Shown piece by piece: positions 18,036 through 24,944 of a stretch of 64,000 nucleotides of DNA (position 1 is the stretch's first letter; each line of letters opens with the position of its first letter). The notes under the pieces were generated by a model. That model worked only from the letters and a program-made list of their open reading frames with translations, ran no database searches and was not told the DNA's origin. A program made the translations under genes and the position numbers. Source of the DNA: Ruminococcus sp. (GTDB taxonomy: Bacteria; Bacillota; Clostridia; Oscillospirales; Ruminococcaceae). The stretch spans positions 1 to 64,000 of the forward strand of contig SVNX01000009.1 of the NCBI GenBank assembly GCA_015066665.1, read 5' to 3'.

Positions 18036-18694
18036 TTGCAGTGTTCTCCTTTCGCACGATAGGGGCAGTGCGCTGCCATATTGCAGATGGCACAGCCTCT
18101 CTTCTGCCGCTGCACCGGATGATCGGACAATCCGATGATGGCCGTGACGGATTTTCTTGGAATCAGGATGCCGCTTTCACTGACGCAGACGCCGGTGCGG
18201 CGTTCTGCATCGATCGCAGTCAGAAAGGCGGGCTGCACTGAAAGGGGCAGATCGCCATAACCGGGGCTGAACCGCCATGTAGCATGGGCATCCGGACAGG
18301 CCGCCAGCATTTCCTGCTCGGCCTGATCGCAGAACTGTTCGATGAGGGCGCTGGCCATGGCATCGGCCATCACGCCCGCAGTGATCTCCCGCTGCTGCTG
18401 CATGCGGATCTGTGCATCAGCGGCGGCGGAAAGCGTGGCGCAGAAAAGCACGGCACGGTCACAGCCCTCGAGGTGATGCCGGATATCCTCGCCCGTAAGC
18501 AGCAGCGTGCTGCCCTCGCAGAGAATGCCGTCCTCCCGGTGCACAAGGGGAAAAATGCGATGCACATAGCGGGGGCGTATCACGGAAAGCAGGGCTTTCT
18601 CGCACACATCCGCAAGTGACAGGAGCTGAGGTGACGGCGCACCATGCAGTCCCATATAGCGGAAGGCCTGTCTGCGGTCAACGGCTGTCAGCAT
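18032..18694 (-). CDS. Stand-alone methionine-synthase activation-domain protein
   Basis: 220 residues from the ATG at 18694 (a GTG at 18697 is also possible). It carries the RFSPGYGDLPL signature of the AdoMet-binding reactivation domain of MetH, and a Cys-rich C-terminus (GCAICNMAAHCPY) typical of split versions in anaerobes. It should help to remethylate oxidised cobalamin. It overlaps metF and metH by 3-4 nt on each side, so the three products are probably made in fixed ratio. Confidence 0.9.
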   Translation of the reverse strand: MLTAVDRRQAFRYMGLHGAPSPQLLSLADVCEKALLSVIRPRYVHRIFPLVHREDGILCEGSTLLLTGEDIRHHLEGCDRAVLFCATLSAAADAQIRMQQQREITAGVMADAMASALIEQFCDQAEQEMLAACPDAHATWRFSPGYGDLPLSVQPAFLTAIDAERRTGVCVSESGILIPRKSVTAIIGLSDHPVQRQKRGCAICNMAAHCPYRAKGEHCK

Positions 18695-19542
18695 CACTTT
18701 CTGCCCAGCACGCCGGAAACGGCTTCGGTAATGCGCTTTGCGACATAGGGATTATTCATGGTATACAGATGGATGCCGTCGACGCCGTTGGCGGCGAGAT
18801 CGACGATCTGGTCAACCGCATAAGCAATGCCCGCATCACGCATAGCCTCGGGGCTATGGGAAAAACGCTGCATCATTGCGGTGAATTTTCTGGGAAGGCT
18901 GGCGCCGCACAGGCTCACCATGCGGTTGATCTGTGCTGCATTGACCACGGGCATGATGCCGGCTTCAATCGGGACATCGATGCCGATCAGCTCGCATTTC
19001 TCACGGAACTGATAAAAGGTCTCATTATCAAAAAACAGCTGGGAAATCAGGTGGCTGGCCCCCTTGTCGACCTTTTCCTTCAGGTGGCGCAGGTCATCGG
19101 TACTGCTGCGGGCCTCGGGATGGGTCTCGGGGTAGCAGGCACCGAGGATATGGAAATCGCCTCTGGAGCGAATGAAATCGATGAGATCGGAGGCATAGCG
19201 GAAGTCATCCTTCTCGGGGCGTTCCGGACTCTTATCACCGCGCAGTGCGAGAATATCGGTAATACCGTGGGCTTTGAACTCCTCAAGCACCGCTGCAATT
19301 TCTTCCTTTGTATAGGAAATGCAGGGCAGGTGTGCCACGGGCTTGACACCGTATTCATTCTTGAGTCTTGCAGCCAGCTCACAGGTCAGCCGGCCGCCGT
19401 TCACGCCGCCGCCGGCGCCATAGGTCACGCTGATGAAGTCGGGCTTGAGGGCTGCGAGTTCTTCAAACGCACCGGCCACACTCTCCACGGGAGAGGTGGG
19501 CTTGGGCGGGAACACTTCAAAAGAATAGATGGGCTTTTCCAT
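18694..19542 (-). CDS. metF: Methylenetetrahydrofolate reductase
   Basis: 282 residues, a complete single-domain bacterial MetF. Reduces 5,10-methylene-THF to 5-methyl-THF, the methyl donor for the adjacent MetH. Barrel motifs are present: SFEVFPPK at the N-terminus, DFISVTYGAGG, DILALRGD, GACYPETHPEA and FITQLFFD-like SHLISQLFFDN. Start at 19542 follows AAAGGAG, 21 nt after ung. No S-box, T-box or B12 riboswitch was seen ahead of it. Confidence 0.96.
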   Translation of the reverse strand: MEKPIYSFEVFPPKPTSPVESVAGAFEELAALKPDFISVTYGAGGGVNGGRLTCELAARLKNEYGVKPVAHLPCISYTKEEIAAVLEEFKAHGITDILALRGDKSPERPEKDDFRYASDLIDFIRSRGDFHILGACYPETHPEARSSTDDLRHLKEKVDKGASHLISQLFFDNETFYQFREKCELIGIDVPIEAGIMPVVNAAQINRMVSLCGASLPRKFTAMMQRFSHSPEAMRDAGIAYAVDQIVDLAANGVDGIHLYTMNNPYVAKRITEAVSGVLGRK

Positions 19543-19563
19543 AGGTAGACTCCTTTCGTCCGG

Positions 19564-20235
19564 TCAGCGGACCGTCCAGTCGATTTCGTCGAATCCATGC
19601 TGTTTCAGGAACGCATTGGTCTGTGCAAAGTGGCCGCAGCCCATGAATCCACGGTTAGCGGAGAGGGGGCTGGGGTGGGTTGTTTTAAGGATCAGATGGC
19701 AGGGGTTGGTGATAAGTGCCTGCTTCTTTGCGGAATGGGCGCCCCAGAGCAGGAAGACAATGGGATCCTCACGGACATTGAGCATCCGGATGATGCTGTC
19801 AGTGAACTGCTCCCAGCCCTTCCCCTGATGGCTGCACGGCTCACCGGCACGCACTGTCAGGACGGTATTGAGCAGGAGCACGCCCTGTCTTGCCCAGGAA
19901 GTCAGCTCACCGTGGCCGCCGCGGTTATCGATGCCAAGCTCGGCAAAGATCTCTTTATAAATATTGACAAGGGAGGGGGGCGGTGTGACGCCCTTCTGCA
20001 CGGAAAAGCTCAGACCATGGGCCTGATTCGGGCCGTGGTAGGGATCCTGTCCGAGAATGACAACACGCACCTGGCTGTAGGTGGTATATTTCAGGGCATT
20101 GAAGATATCATACTGACTGGGATAGACAGTGCCGCTTTGGTACTCGACCGCCAGAAACCGGCGCAGTGCCTGATAGTAGGGCTTGTCCAGTTCTTCGGCC
20201 AGAAGGACATCCCATTCGTTCCCGAAATGCACCAT
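19564..20235 (-). CDS. ung: Uracil-DNA glycosylase, family 1
   Basis: 223 residues from the ATG at 20235, which follows AGAGGAGG; the open frame upstream to 20409 runs into a GC-rich repeat and is not coding. Excises uracil from DNA. Motifs: GQDPYHGPNQAHGLSFSV (62-79, catalytic Asp64) and HPSPLSANRGF near the C-terminus (catalytic His). First gene of the long run to 8573. Confidence 0.97.
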   Translation of the reverse strand: MVHFGNEWDVLLAEELDKPYYQALRRFLAVEYQSGTVYPSQYDIFNALKYTTYSQVRVVILGQDPYHGPNQAHGLSFSVQKGVTPPPSLVNIYKEIFAELGIDNRGGHGELTSWARQGVLLLNTVLTVRAGEPCSHQGKGWEQFTDSIIRMLNVREDPIVFLLWGAHSAKKQALITNPCHLILKTTHPSPLSANRGFMGCGHFAQTNAFLKQHGFDEIDWTVR

Positions 20236-20272
20236 ACTGCATCCTCCTCTACGTTTTGGATATATACACTTC

Positions 20273-20301
20273 ATTATAACATAAAATCGTGATAAATACA
20301 A
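20273..20301 (-). promoter_or_regulatory. Promoter for ung and the downstream metF-metH-glycosidase run
   Basis: Minus strand TTGTAT (20301-20296), N17, TATAAT (20278-20273), about 40 nt upstream of the ung start. Confidence 0.7.
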
Positions 20302-20342
20302 GGGGAAATTTTGAAAAAGAGGGGGGATCCTTGTTTTTCCGG

Positions 20343-20452
20343 GCGGCGGCGCAAGCCGCCGCGCCCCCCTCTCCCCTTCAGGGGAGAGGGGCAGGGGGTG
20401 TGGGGCCAAACCCTGCCCGAATGGGGGACAGCGTCCCCCGTGAGGGCAGGGT
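20343..20452. repeat. Three-hairpin G-tract element, copy 1
   Basis: Between divergent ung and the 20581 gene. Leading hairpin GCGGCGGC-GCAA-GCCGCCGC (20343-20362); hairpin A CCCCTCTCCCC-TTCA-GGGGAGAGGGG (20366-20391), whose G-arm continues into two more G-tracts (20394-20398, 20402-20405); hairpin B with outer stem ACCCTGCCC/GGGCAGGGT (20110-series positions 20410-20418 and 20444-20452) around an inner hairpin GGGGGAC-AGC-GTCCCCC. Same plan as 47531-47650 and 62062-62180. Confidence 0.75.
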
Positions 20453-20506
20453 CGATGCGGGAGCCTGCCGCAATGTGTACATCTTCTGAAAAATCAGGTC
20501 ATCCAC

Positions 20507-20534
20507 TTGCAAATTCCTGAAAATGTGATATAAT
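20507..20534 (+). promoter_or_regulatory. Promoter for the 20581 gene
   Basis: TTGCAA (20507-20512), N16, TATAAT (20529-20534), about 46 nt before the start codon. Confidence 0.7.
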
Positions 20535-20580
20535 ATAAATAATCTGAAAAATACAACACATCACCCAACAGGAGGAAACC

Positions 20581-21573
20581 ATGGGAAAATATACCGGCAG
20601 CAAATGCATGGTCTGCCAGAACGCCTTCAAAGAGGACGATGATATTGTCGTCTGTCCGGACTGCGGCACGCCCTATCACCGCAGCTGTTACGCATCCAAG
20701 GGCCACTGCATCAACGATGCGCTCCATCAGAGCGGCATGGGATGGCAGGAGTCCCAGAACAAACATCGTGAAAAGCTCGGCGGCAAGGAATGCCCCCACT
20801 GTCATCATGTCAATCTTCCCGACGCACGCGAATGTGCCGTCTGCCATCGGCCCGTCGGTGCCGCCGAACAGGCCTATGATGCCGGTGCAGCCGGCAATCC
20901 CTTCACCTTCAATCCGGCCGATCCCTGCTGCGGGCTCTCTCCGGACGAGGAATTCGAGGGCGAAAAGCTCGGACACATTGCCGCTTCCGTCGGCACGAAT
21001 ACACTGTATTATATCCCCATCTTCAAGCGATTCAAGGAAACCGGCAAGAAGATTTCGCTGAATCTGTCCTGCCTGCTGTTCCCCCACCTGTATTTTGCCT
21101 ACCGCAGAATGTGGGTGCCTGCACTCCTGGTCATGCTCGCCAGTGCACTGCTGGGTATTCCGGCAATGCTCTCGAGTCTCATGAATGCGCTGTCTGACAA
21201 GGATTTCATCAGCTCGATGAACGAAATCTATGCACAGTACAACATGACCGGTGCAGAAATGTTCGAAGGGATGAAGGCACTGCTCAAGCCCTATGAGGAC
21301 ATCATCTTCTATCTCGATGTGGTGTGCTATGGTCTGATGCTCACCGGCCGCACAGTGCTGAGTATTTTTGCCAACTGGATCTACTACCGCCATACGCTCA
21401 AAAAAGTAAAGCGCACGCGTGAACGCATCCAGTCGCCGCAGATGGCCGCCATGATGCTCAAGCAGGACGGCGGTGCAAGAGGATGGAACATCCTCTGGGC
21501 ACTTGGCCTGAACTATGGCTTCACCCTTGCTGTGGTCTTTGTGATCGCCATTACCGTTGTTATGTTTGCCTGA
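20581..21573 (+). CDS. RING-finger-like zinc membrane protein
   Basis: 330 residues. The N-terminus has a RING/treble-clef-like cysteine-histidine array: CMVCQ (about 9-13), CPDCGTPYHRSC (about 25-36), then a second zinc ribbon CPHC-x10-CAVC near 70-90. The C-terminal half is hydrophobic with about four helices (about 160-200, 240-275, 300-328) and contains CLLFPHLYFAYRRMW, similar to small DUF2628-type membrane domains. Start follows CAGGAGGAAACC. Such prokaryotic RING-like proteins occur in Firmicutes; their role is not known and nothing here shows ubiquitin-ligase activity. Single-gene unit with its own promoter and terminator. Confidence 0.75.
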   Translation: MGKYTGSKCMVCQNAFKEDDDIVVCPDCGTPYHRSCYASKGHCINDALHQSGMGWQESQNKHREKLGGKECPHCHHVNLPDARECAVCHRPVGAAEQAYDAGAAGNPFTFNPADPCCGLSPDEEFEGEKLGHIAASVGTNTLYYIPIFKRFKETGKKISLNLSCLLFPHLYFAYRRMWVPALLVMLASALLGIPAMLSSLMNALSDKDFISSMNEIYAQYNMTGAEMFEGMKALLKPYEDIIFYLDVVCYGLMLTGRTVLSIFANWIYYRHTLKKVKRTRERIQSPQMAAMMLKQDGGARGWNILWALGLNYGFTLAVVFVIAITVVMFA

Positions 21574-21581
21574 ACGAAGAC

Positions 21582-21610
21582 AGCCCCCGCTGATGCGGGG
21601 GCTGATTTTT
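21582..21610 (+). terminator. Terminator of the 20581 gene
   Basis: 9-bp stem AGCCCCCGC/GCGGGGGCT with TGAT loop, followed by GATTTTT. It sits between two convergent genes. Confidence 0.9.
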
Positions 21611-22499
21611 ATGATTTCTCTTCCGCTTCCTCACGGCGGAGGGCACAGAAAAATCCAAATGCCGCAAAGCAGATCACGGACACAATCAGTGTGACGATCT
21701 CCATCGTCGTCACGCCCGATACCAGTCGGCGGAGATATCCCACCACTGCCGCAAAAATCTGCGGATCCTTGATGGCAAAGCCGCTGAAATAATCCGTCGA
21801 TGTGACGTAAATGCACGGCAGCAGCATCAGCAGCGAGGAAATGCTCCCCGCAAGACCGCTCCAGTACAGCAGATGCTCCAGCTGACGCAGATTGCAGACG
21901 ATCAGCAGGATGAACAGAATCACAGCTGCCACCACACAGAGCACCGTCGCCAGATTCAGATAGGAAACGACCTTCCGGGCCGTCTCCAGCCAGCCGTTTT
22001 CATACATCGTGGAGAACTTGAAGGTATCTGTCACAAAAGTGATCTTCGCTTCTGCCTCGGTGATGACGGAAGCCACCTTGTCCTCATAGACCTGATCCTT
22101 CTGCACGTTATTTTCCTCGGCATAGGCACTGAAGAAGCTTTCAATGGATGCCTCCAGATCCGTGAAATCCATGCTGAATTCATATGTATCCGTTTTGCCG
22201 TTCAGGTAATCAAACGCCGTGGTCACGCTCTGATCCATCGCCGTGCGAATGGCCTCGTGCGTAATCACATCCATGTATACCTCGGTCGGAATGCCCGTGG
22301 CATTGGTGCGGGACTTGAAATAATCCTCAAGGGAATCATAGGCCTTGTCCGCCAGATTCTCTTCCGCTGTGATCTGCCGGAAAATACGAGGATTCAATGC
22401 CTGCGCCTTGACGAAAATCGTCAGCTGTGCCGCCAGCAGGAAGAACACCAGAAGGAAGGTCAGCAGAACATTCGGGATATAGCATCGGATTTTTTTCAT
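21609..22499 (-). CDS. Membrane protein of the sortase cluster
   Basis: 296 residues from the ATG at 22499, which overlaps the sortase stop (ATGA). One N-terminal helix (about 10-30), an extracellular acidic domain of about 150 residues rich in EE, DKA and TEA motifs, then about three more helices (near 175-200, 215-235, 265-290) and a short charged tail REEAEEKS. I recognise no family. Its position as last gene behind two cell-wall substrates and a sortase suggests a role in surface display. Confidence 0.7.
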   Translation of the reverse strand: MKKIRCYIPNVLLTFLLVFFLLAAQLTIFVKAQALNPRIFRQITAEENLADKAYDSLEDYFKSRTNATGIPTEVYMDVITHEAIRTAMDQSVTTAFDYLNGKTDTYEFSMDFTDLEASIESFFSAYAEENNVQKDQVYEDKVASVITEAEAKITFVTDTFKFSTMYENGWLETARKVVSYLNLATVLCVVAAVILFILLIVCNLRQLEHLLYWSGLAGSISSLLMLLPCIYVTSTDYFSGFAIKDPQIFAAVVGYLRRLVSGVTTMEIVTLIVSVICFAAFGFFCALRREEAEEKS

Positions 22500-23215
22500 T
22501 CTGCAGCCCCCTCTCCCATTGCATCGTCCGTGACAGGCTTGGTGTAATACTTCTGATCGATCAGACGGCATACTACGCCCACACGGGTGGTGGAAGTCCC
22601 GAGCACCTGCTGCTTGCAGGTGTACAGCGTCAGACGCTGATCCTCAGTGGGCACAACCCATGTCTTGTCCGTATTTTCAAATGTCACAAGCTCGGCCGCT
22701 TCATAGGTGAAGATGCCATAATTTGTGTAAATCACAAAGGTATCGCCGACCTTGGCCTGCTCCAGATTCTTGAAGAAGGTGTTCACATGGGCGGAGATGA
22801 CCGCATTGCCGGCATCACCCATCACCTTGGAAGAGGTGGTCTGGCAGGCACCGCGTTCAAGCAGCTCCTTGTTGGAGCCCCAGTATACCGGCACGTTCAG
22901 CCCGATGGCATCGCACTTGAGAACGGCATACTGCTCACCGAAGGACGGCCGGATGATCTCGCCCGTATCGGACAGCGATTCCTCCGGCGCCTCTTCGGTC
23001 TTGATCTCGTTTTCCTTGATCACAAGGCCGTCGAGACCCGTTGAGGGTACAATCTTCATATCGTCCATGAAGATGATATTCAGGTAGGTCTGTACCTTTT
23101 CATAGGGCTTGATCAGGGCAACGGCACTCACAGCCGTGCACAGAATCAGCAGGAACACGCCCGTCAGGATGTAGACAAGCACGCCTGCGCCCTTTTTCTT
23201 TTTTACGTCAGCCAA
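22496..23215 (-). CDS. Sortase (class D-like transpeptidase)
   Basis: 239 residues, starting at a TTG (23215) with GGAAAGGAG 7 nt upstream. One N-terminal signal anchor (about 12-34), then the sortase beta-barrel with the full catalytic set: His143 in VISAHVNTFF, Cys200 in LTLYTC, and Arg211 in TTRVGVVC. Sortases cleave a C-terminal sorting signal and attach surface proteins to the wall. Class D is inferred from gene length and the TLYTC context. The two upstream genes, 23251-23976 and 24004-24810, are the obvious substrates. Confidence 0.9.
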   Translation of the reverse strand: MADVKKKKGAGVLVYILTGVFLLILCTAVSAVALIKPYEKVQTYLNIIFMDDMKIVPSTGLDGLVIKENEIKTEEAPEESLSDTGEIIRPSFGEQYAVLKCDAIGLNVPVYWGSNKELLERGACQTTSSKVMGDAGNAVISAHVNTFFKNLEQAKVGDTFVIYTNYGIFTYEAAELVTFENTDKTWVVPTEDQRLTLYTCKQQVLGTSTTRVGVVCRLIDQKYYTKPVTDDAMGEGAAE

Positions 23216-23250
23216 AAGTCTGCTCCTTTCCGCATCGTTATGCGCTCATG

Positions 23251-23976
23251 TCACTGCGCTTCCTCGTCCGTACGGCGCAGATGGCGGTACACGGCAATGA
23301 TGCCGCCTCCGGCAAGCACAACGCCCGCCGCCGCTGCCGCAAACAGTCCGGTATAGGAAACACCCGTGTCCTCAACCGTTGCCGAGAGTCCCGACTGATC
23401 GATGATGACGCCTTCCTCATCACGGATGGTCAGCATGACATTGTCATCGGTGATCTCATCGACCACAACATTCATGCCGAGCTTGTCCGCAAGGCTGACA
23501 TAGCCCTCCATCAGATCGGCCTTGTCCTCAATGGACATCTGCTTGAGGATGCTCTTGCGCTCCTCGGGGGAGAGATTGTTCAGGAACGCCTCCCGCTCTG
23601 CGGGCGGCAGGCTGTTCACATAGGCAATCTTCTCCTCGAGTGTCATATTGACAAAATCATCCCGCACCGGCACAGAATCCGTTACAGAATCCGGCACGGA
23701 AACGGTACTACCAAACATGCTGTCAATCTTGGAATTCATTTCAACTTCATATTCAAGCAGCTGCTCCCAGACATCCTCCAGATCGCCCTGGTCATAATAG
23801 CCCGTATTCCAGCTGCTCAGGCCCTCCTGGATTTTAAGCTCCGGAATGCCCAGCTCGCGTGCCTTGCTGACAATATCCTCTACTGTGACCTGCGCATTGG
23901 CAGTAAGCGTCACACTGCAGCAGAGGCAGCTTGCCAGCAGCACAGCGCCAATCATTGAAAGCTGATTTCGTTTCAT
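23251..23976 (-). CDS. Surface protein, candidate sortase substrate 2
   Basis: 241 residues. Sec signal, an N-terminal amphipathic region (VEDIVSKARELG..., about 30-80), a core that includes NMTLEEKIAYVNSLPPAERE and RKSILKQMSIEDKADLM (paired helices), and a C-terminal sorting-type end: VEDTG, six residues, an Ala/Gly-rich hydrophobic stretch of about 20, then YRHLRRTDEEAQ. It is paralogous along its whole length to 24004-24810 but lacks that protein's Pro-Thr-Gln linker. Function of the core is unknown. Confidence 0.8.
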   Translation of the reverse strand: MKRNQLSMIGAVLLASCLCCSVTLTANAQVTVEDIVSKARELGIPELKIQEGLSSWNTGYYDQGDLEDVWEQLLEYEVEMNSKIDSMFGSTVSVPDSVTDSVPVRDDFVNMTLEEKIAYVNSLPPAEREAFLNNLSPEERKSILKQMSIEDKADLMEGYVSLADKLGMNVVVDEITDDNVMLTIRDEEGVIIDQSGLSATVEDTGVSYTGLFAAAAAGVVLAGGGIIAVYRHLRRTDEEAQ

Positions 23977-24003
23977 AAGTATTCCGCCTTTACTCAGCTG
24001 CGC

Positions 24004-24810
24004 TTACTGCGCTTCCTCGTCCGTACGGCGCAGATAGCGGTACACGGCAATGAAGCCGCCCACGGCCAGCACGGTACCTGCGGCAGCGGCCGCATAGAGA
24101 CCGGTGTAGGAAATGCCGGTGTCATCGATGGTGATGCCCACAGCGGACTGATCGATCACGACGCCTTCCTCATTGCGGATGGTCACGGAGATGTTGTCAT
24201 CGGTCAGATTGTTGACCACGACATTCATGCCCATCTGCTCGGCCACATCGATATAGCCCTGCATCAGATCGGCCTTGTCATTGATGGACATCTGCTTGAT
24301 GATGCTGTTGCGCTCAGCGGGGGTGAGATTGTTGAGGAAGGTCTCCTTGTCAGCGGGGCTGAGGCTGTTGACATAGGCGATCTTCTGGTCAAGTGTCATG
24401 TTGATGAAATCCACAGAGCCGACGGGCTTGGTGGTGGGCTGTGTGGGGGGCTGTGTGGGGGACTGGGTGCCGCCCTGCGTAGGCGCCTGTGTGGGCTTCT
24501 GCGTGGGGGCCTGAGTCGGCGCCTGTGTGGGCGTCTGCGTGCCCTCAAAGATGCTCTCGAACTTCTCCTGACTCTGCTTCTCATAGTCAAGGAGTGCTTG
24601 CCATGCAGCATCGAGGTCGGCCTGTGTGTAGTAACCGGTGGCCCATTCATTATAGCCCTGCTGCACCTGTGCCTCGGGGAAGCCGAGCTCTCTTGCCTTG
24701 TTGGCGATATCGTCCACCGTCACAGCGGAGGCGGACAGGGCACTGCCGCAGCAGACCAGGCTTGCTGCCAGCAGTGCGGCCATTGTCTTTAATGTACGGT
24801 TCTTTTTCAT
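24004..24810 (-). CDS. Surface protein, candidate sortase substrate 1
   Basis: 268 residues. Sec signal (ends SASAVT), N-terminal domain with ANKARELGFPEAQVQQGY, a flexible linker of repeated TQAPTQ/PTQ units (about 100-130), a helical core (NMTLDQKIAYVNSLSPADKE; RNSIIKQMSINDKADLM), and a C-terminal end IDDTG + hydrophobic stretch + YRYLRRTDEEAQ. That end has the layout of an LPxTG sorting signal with the Pro replaced by an acidic residue. First gene of a four-gene unit, with the promoter at 24895-24923. Confidence 0.8.
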   Translation of the reverse strand: MKKNRTLKTMAALLAASLVCCGSALSASAVTVDDIANKARELGFPEAQVQQGYNEWATGYYTQADLDAAWQALLDYEKQSQEKFESIFEGTQTPTQAPTQAPTQKPTQAPTQGGTQSPTQPPTQPTTKPVGSVDFINMTLDQKIAYVNSLSPADKETFLNNLTPAERNSIIKQMSINDKADLMQGYIDVAEQMGMNVVVNNLTDDNISVTIRNEEGVVIDQSAVGITIDDTGISYTGLYAAAAAGTVLAVGGFIAVYRYLRRTDEEAQ

Positions 24811-24894
24811 AATCGTCCTTTCTTTCTCTCAAAAGCGAAGCTGCCGTATTCCGGCTGAACCGGCAGAAACAGGAACGCAGTCCTATTCATTGTA

Positions 24895-24923
24895 ATTATA
24901 GCACAGTCTGCCTGTAATTGCAA
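24895..24923 (-). promoter_or_regulatory. Promoter of the sortase cluster
   Basis: Minus strand TTGCAA (24923-24918), N17, TATAAT (24900-24895), 85 nt upstream of the first start codon. Confidence 0.75.
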
Positions 24924-24944
24924 GAGTATTTTTCTGCCATAGGA

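Noticed and set aside
19543-20300. SAM, T-box or cobalamin riboswitch ahead of the methionine genes
   Set aside because: No leader of sufficient length before metF (21 nt) and no recognisable aptamer before ung.
20236-20409. N-terminal extension of uracil-DNA glycosylase
   Set aside because: Reads through the GC-rich repeat and promoter. The ATG at 20235 has AGAGGAGG and matches the usual N-terminus length.
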